Positions 62,215 to 64,000 of a stretch of DNA of 64,000 nt are shown piece by piece; positions within the stretch are counted from its first letter, which is position 1; each line of letters opens with the position of its first letter. Position numbers and translations under genes: made by a program. The stretch spans positions 1 through 64,000 of the forward strand of contig JANNOM010000022.1 in the NCBI GenBank assembly GCA_031399065.1, in the 5' to 3' direction. Under the pieces are notes generated by a model, which ran no database searches, had not been told where the DNA came from, and saw nothing but the letters and a program-made list of their open reading frames with translations. The stretch is from JADCRZ01 sp031399065 (GTDB taxonomy: Bacteria; Bacteroidota; Bacteroidia; Chitinophagales; Chitinophagaceae).

Positions 62215-63201
62215 ATGAAGAAGACATTACAATATTTATTTGAACACAAAACCCTGAGTCGCGCATCTGCACGCGAAGTATTACTGAATATAGGGAACGG
62301 TGTTTATAACGAACATGAAGTAACAGCTTTCATGACCGTGTACCTGATGCGGAGTGTCACCATCGAAGAACTACAGGGTTTCAGAGATGCCTTGCTGGAG
62401 CTTTGTATAAAAGTGGACCTTAATGGGTATGAAGTAATCGATATAGTAGGTACGGGCGGTGACGGAAAAAACACTTTCAATATATCAACACTTAGTTGTT
62501 TTATAGTAGCAGGTACGGGAAATAAAGTAGCGAAGCATGGAAATTACGGAGCATCTTCTATAAGCGGTGCATCAAATGTGATGGAGCAACTGGGATACAA
62601 ATTTAAAAACGATCCCCTGGTTTTGAAAAAGGAAGTGGAAAAGGCTAATATTTGTTTCATGCACGCACCGCTTTTCCATCCCGCACTTAAAGCGGTAGGC
62701 CCTATCCGGAAAAACCTGGGGATGAGAACGTTTTTTAATATGCTGGGCCCGATGGTAAACCCCGCGTTACCTACCTATCAACTGGTAGGCGTATACAGCC
62801 TGGAAATGGCGAGAATTTACAATTACCTGCTACAGGAAACGGGGGGAAATTTTACCATCATTCACAGCCTTGATGGGTACGATGAGATTTCTCTTACAGG
62901 CGATACCAAGGTAATCACGAATACGGGTGAAAAAATATTAACCCCCGAGCAGATCGGTAAAAGGATGGTAAGTCCGGAAGACATTTACGGAGGCAATACA
63001 ACGGAAGAGGCCGCCCGCATCTTTTTAAAGATTCTTAAAGGCGAGGGTAGTTTTGCCCAAAATGCCGTGGTATTGGCAAATGCTGCAATGGCGTTAAATT
63101 GCACCGGTAAATACAAAGACCATAACGACGCATATCATGCGGTCGTGGAAAGCCTGGAAAGTGGGAAAGCGTACGATTGCCTTCAAAAACTAATTGCCTA
63201 G
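62215..63201 (+). CDS. trpD: Anthranilate phosphoribosyltransferase
   Basis: A 328-aa enzyme of the nucleoside phosphorylase class III fold. The PRPP-binding glycine-rich loop DIVGTGGDGKNTFNISTLS lies near residue 77-95, KHGNYGASSISGASNVMEQLG follows, and the Mg-site DEISLTG region is near 220. Length is typical. trpC starts 4 bp after its stop. Confidence 0.95.
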   Translation: MKKTLQYLFEHKTLSRASAREVLLNIGNGVYNEHEVTAFMTVYLMRSVTIEELQGFRDALLELCIKVDLNGYEVIDIVGTGGDGKNTFNISTLSCFIVAGTGNKVAKHGNYGASSISGASNVMEQLGYKFKNDPLVLKKEVEKANICFMHAPLFHPALKAVGPIRKNLGMRTFFNMLGPMVNPALPTYQLVGVYSLEMARIYNYLLQETGGNFTIIHSLDGYDEISLTGDTKVITNTGEKILTPEQIGKRMVSPEDIYGGNTTEEAARIFLKILKGEGSFAQNAVVLANAAMALNCTGKYKDHNDAYHAVVESLESGKAYDCLQKLIA

Positions 63202-63205
63202 TATC

Positions 63206-64000
63206 ATGAATATCCTGGATAAAATAGTAGCGGCTAAAAGAACGGAAATAGAGCAACTGAAACCTTTAAGCTCCATTGCCCGTTTTGAAAAGGAAGGTTT
63301 TTTCTGGGAGGTTTCTAACCGTTCCCTGAAACAAAGCCTGCTGTCCCGGGGCAGTACCGGCATTATCGCGGAATTTAAACGAAAAAGTCCCAGTAAAGGC
63401 TGGTTCAAAAACAGGGAACTGGAGGTGGAGCCGGTAGTAGTTCCTTATAACAACCTCGGGGCAGCGGGCATATCCGTACTTACCGACCTGGAGTTTTTCG
63501 GCGGAGACCTGGACGACCTTATACAGACAAAAGTAATTGCCGATGTGCCCGTGTTGCGGAAAGATTTTATCATCGATGAATGGCAGATAGCGGAAACGAA
63601 GGCATTCGGGGGAGATGTTATTTTGCTGATAGCCGCCTGCTTATCCCCGGTGCAGGTAAAACACCTGGCCGCATTTGCTCATAACATCGGACTTGAGGTA
63701 CTGCTGGAGATTCATAATGAACAGGAACTGGATCATATCTGCGATGAGGTGGACCTGGTGGGCGTCAACAACCGTGATCTTAAAACGTTTACGGTAGATG
63801 TAAACCGTTCGGTGGAGCTGGGTAAACAGATACCCGACGGTAAAGTAAAAATATCGGAAAGCGGTATCAGCGATCCGGAAACCATTATCTTTTTAAAACA
63901 ACATGGATTCAATGGATTCCTGATCGGGGAAACGTTTATGAAAGAAGAAGACCCAGCGATTGCCTTTGCCGGATTTGTACAACAACTTAAAGCGAAAGCA
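63206..64000 (+). CDS. trpC: Indole-3-glycerol-phosphate synthase (cut by window end)
   Basis: From the ATG at 63206 the frame stays open to the last base, giving 265 residues, near full length for the family (about 250-270 aa). Motifs: IIAEFKRKSPSKGWF (catalytic Lys in the SPSKG loop), VLTDLEFFGGDLDDL, VLRKDFIIDEWQI, LLEIHNEQEL, GVNNRDLKTF and SESGIS. It is a separate protein, not the TrpC-TrpF fusion up to this point. trpF, trpB and trpA presumably follow outside the window. Confidence 0.94.
   Translation, partial: MNILDKIVAAKRTEIEQLKPLSSIARFEKEGFFWEVSNRSLKQSLLSRGSTGIIAEFKRKSPSKGWFKNRELEVEPVVVPYNNLGAAGISVLTDLEFFGGDLDDLIQTKVIADVPVLRKDFIIDEWQIAETKAFGGDVILLIAACLSPVQVKHLAAFAHNIGLEVLLEIHNEQELDHICDEVDLVGVNNRDLKTFTVDVNRSVELGKQIPDGKVKISESGISDPETIIFLKQHGFNGFLIGETFMKEEDPAIAFAGFVQQLKAKA

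Overview
The window is a compact piece of a Bacteroidota chromosome, most like the Chitinophagaceae. The evidence is the gene content: a T9SS plug protein, a PorW/SprE-like protein, a TamL-like lipoprotein, a DAHP synthase/chorismate mutase fusion and a bifunctional HisB. The promoters agree, with -7 elements of the TAnnTTTG type, TTTG about 18-20 bp upstream, and almost no Shine-Dalgarno sequences. No species can be named from the sequence alone. I see no prophage, IS element, CRISPR array or tRNA gene.

Layout. Positions 1-543 hold the 5S rRNA end of an rRNA operon, its terminator and a C-rich tandem-repeat spacer. Next come tex, a C-terminal processing protease, a BadF/GlcNAc-kinase-like gene and an unknown gene (544-5914). 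From 5954 to 15485 lies an aromatic supra-operon: pheA, an aminotransferase, tyrA, a DEAD-box helicase, the DAHP synthase/chorismate mutase fusion, aroB, aroA, aroC and a thiamine-binding-family gene. Positions 15639-26918 are envelope genes (L,D-transpeptidase, RlpA, OmpA-TSP3, PBP1A, PorW/SprE, a short M23-N-like protein, bactofilin, AtpZ/AtpI-like proteins) and a SprT-like protein. Positions 27134-38763 are housekeeping and surface genes (sucC, tsaC, a GT9 enzyme, cca, miaA, a FadL-like porin, proS). Positions 38828-46484 are small membrane proteins followed by a SpoIIM/DUF4129/DUF4350/MoxR/DUF58 module. Positions 46488-54522 hold truB, tamL, an RNA methyltransferase, a subtilase, a ribosome hibernation factor, a LolC/E-like permease and the T9SS plug protein. 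Then come SRP RNA, fsa, hisGDCB and trpEGDC, with trpC running into the window edge.

The most interesting signal is a matched set of three transcription attenuators: before pheA (leader peptide rich in Phe/Tyr), before hisG (six His) and before trpE (three consecutive Trp). Each has a promoter, a short ORF with the regulatory codons, an antiterminator strand buried in the last codons of that ORF, and an intrinsic terminator just before the first structural gene. In all three the leader ATG lies only 6-9 nt after the -7 element. The SRP RNA gene has the same promoter type, and its folded 5' end lies 5 nt after the -7 element. This implies that the leader peptides are read from leaderless or nearly leaderless transcripts. 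The same geometry is seen at two ordinary genes (GT9 and cca).

Together the amino-acid genes cover aromatic supply from DAHP synthase through chorismate to Phe, Tyr and Trp, plus the first part of histidine synthesis. hisH, hisA, hisF and hisI are not adjacent to hisB. The only chorismate mutase domain visible here is the one fused to DAHP synthase, since pheA and tyrA are both monofunctional.
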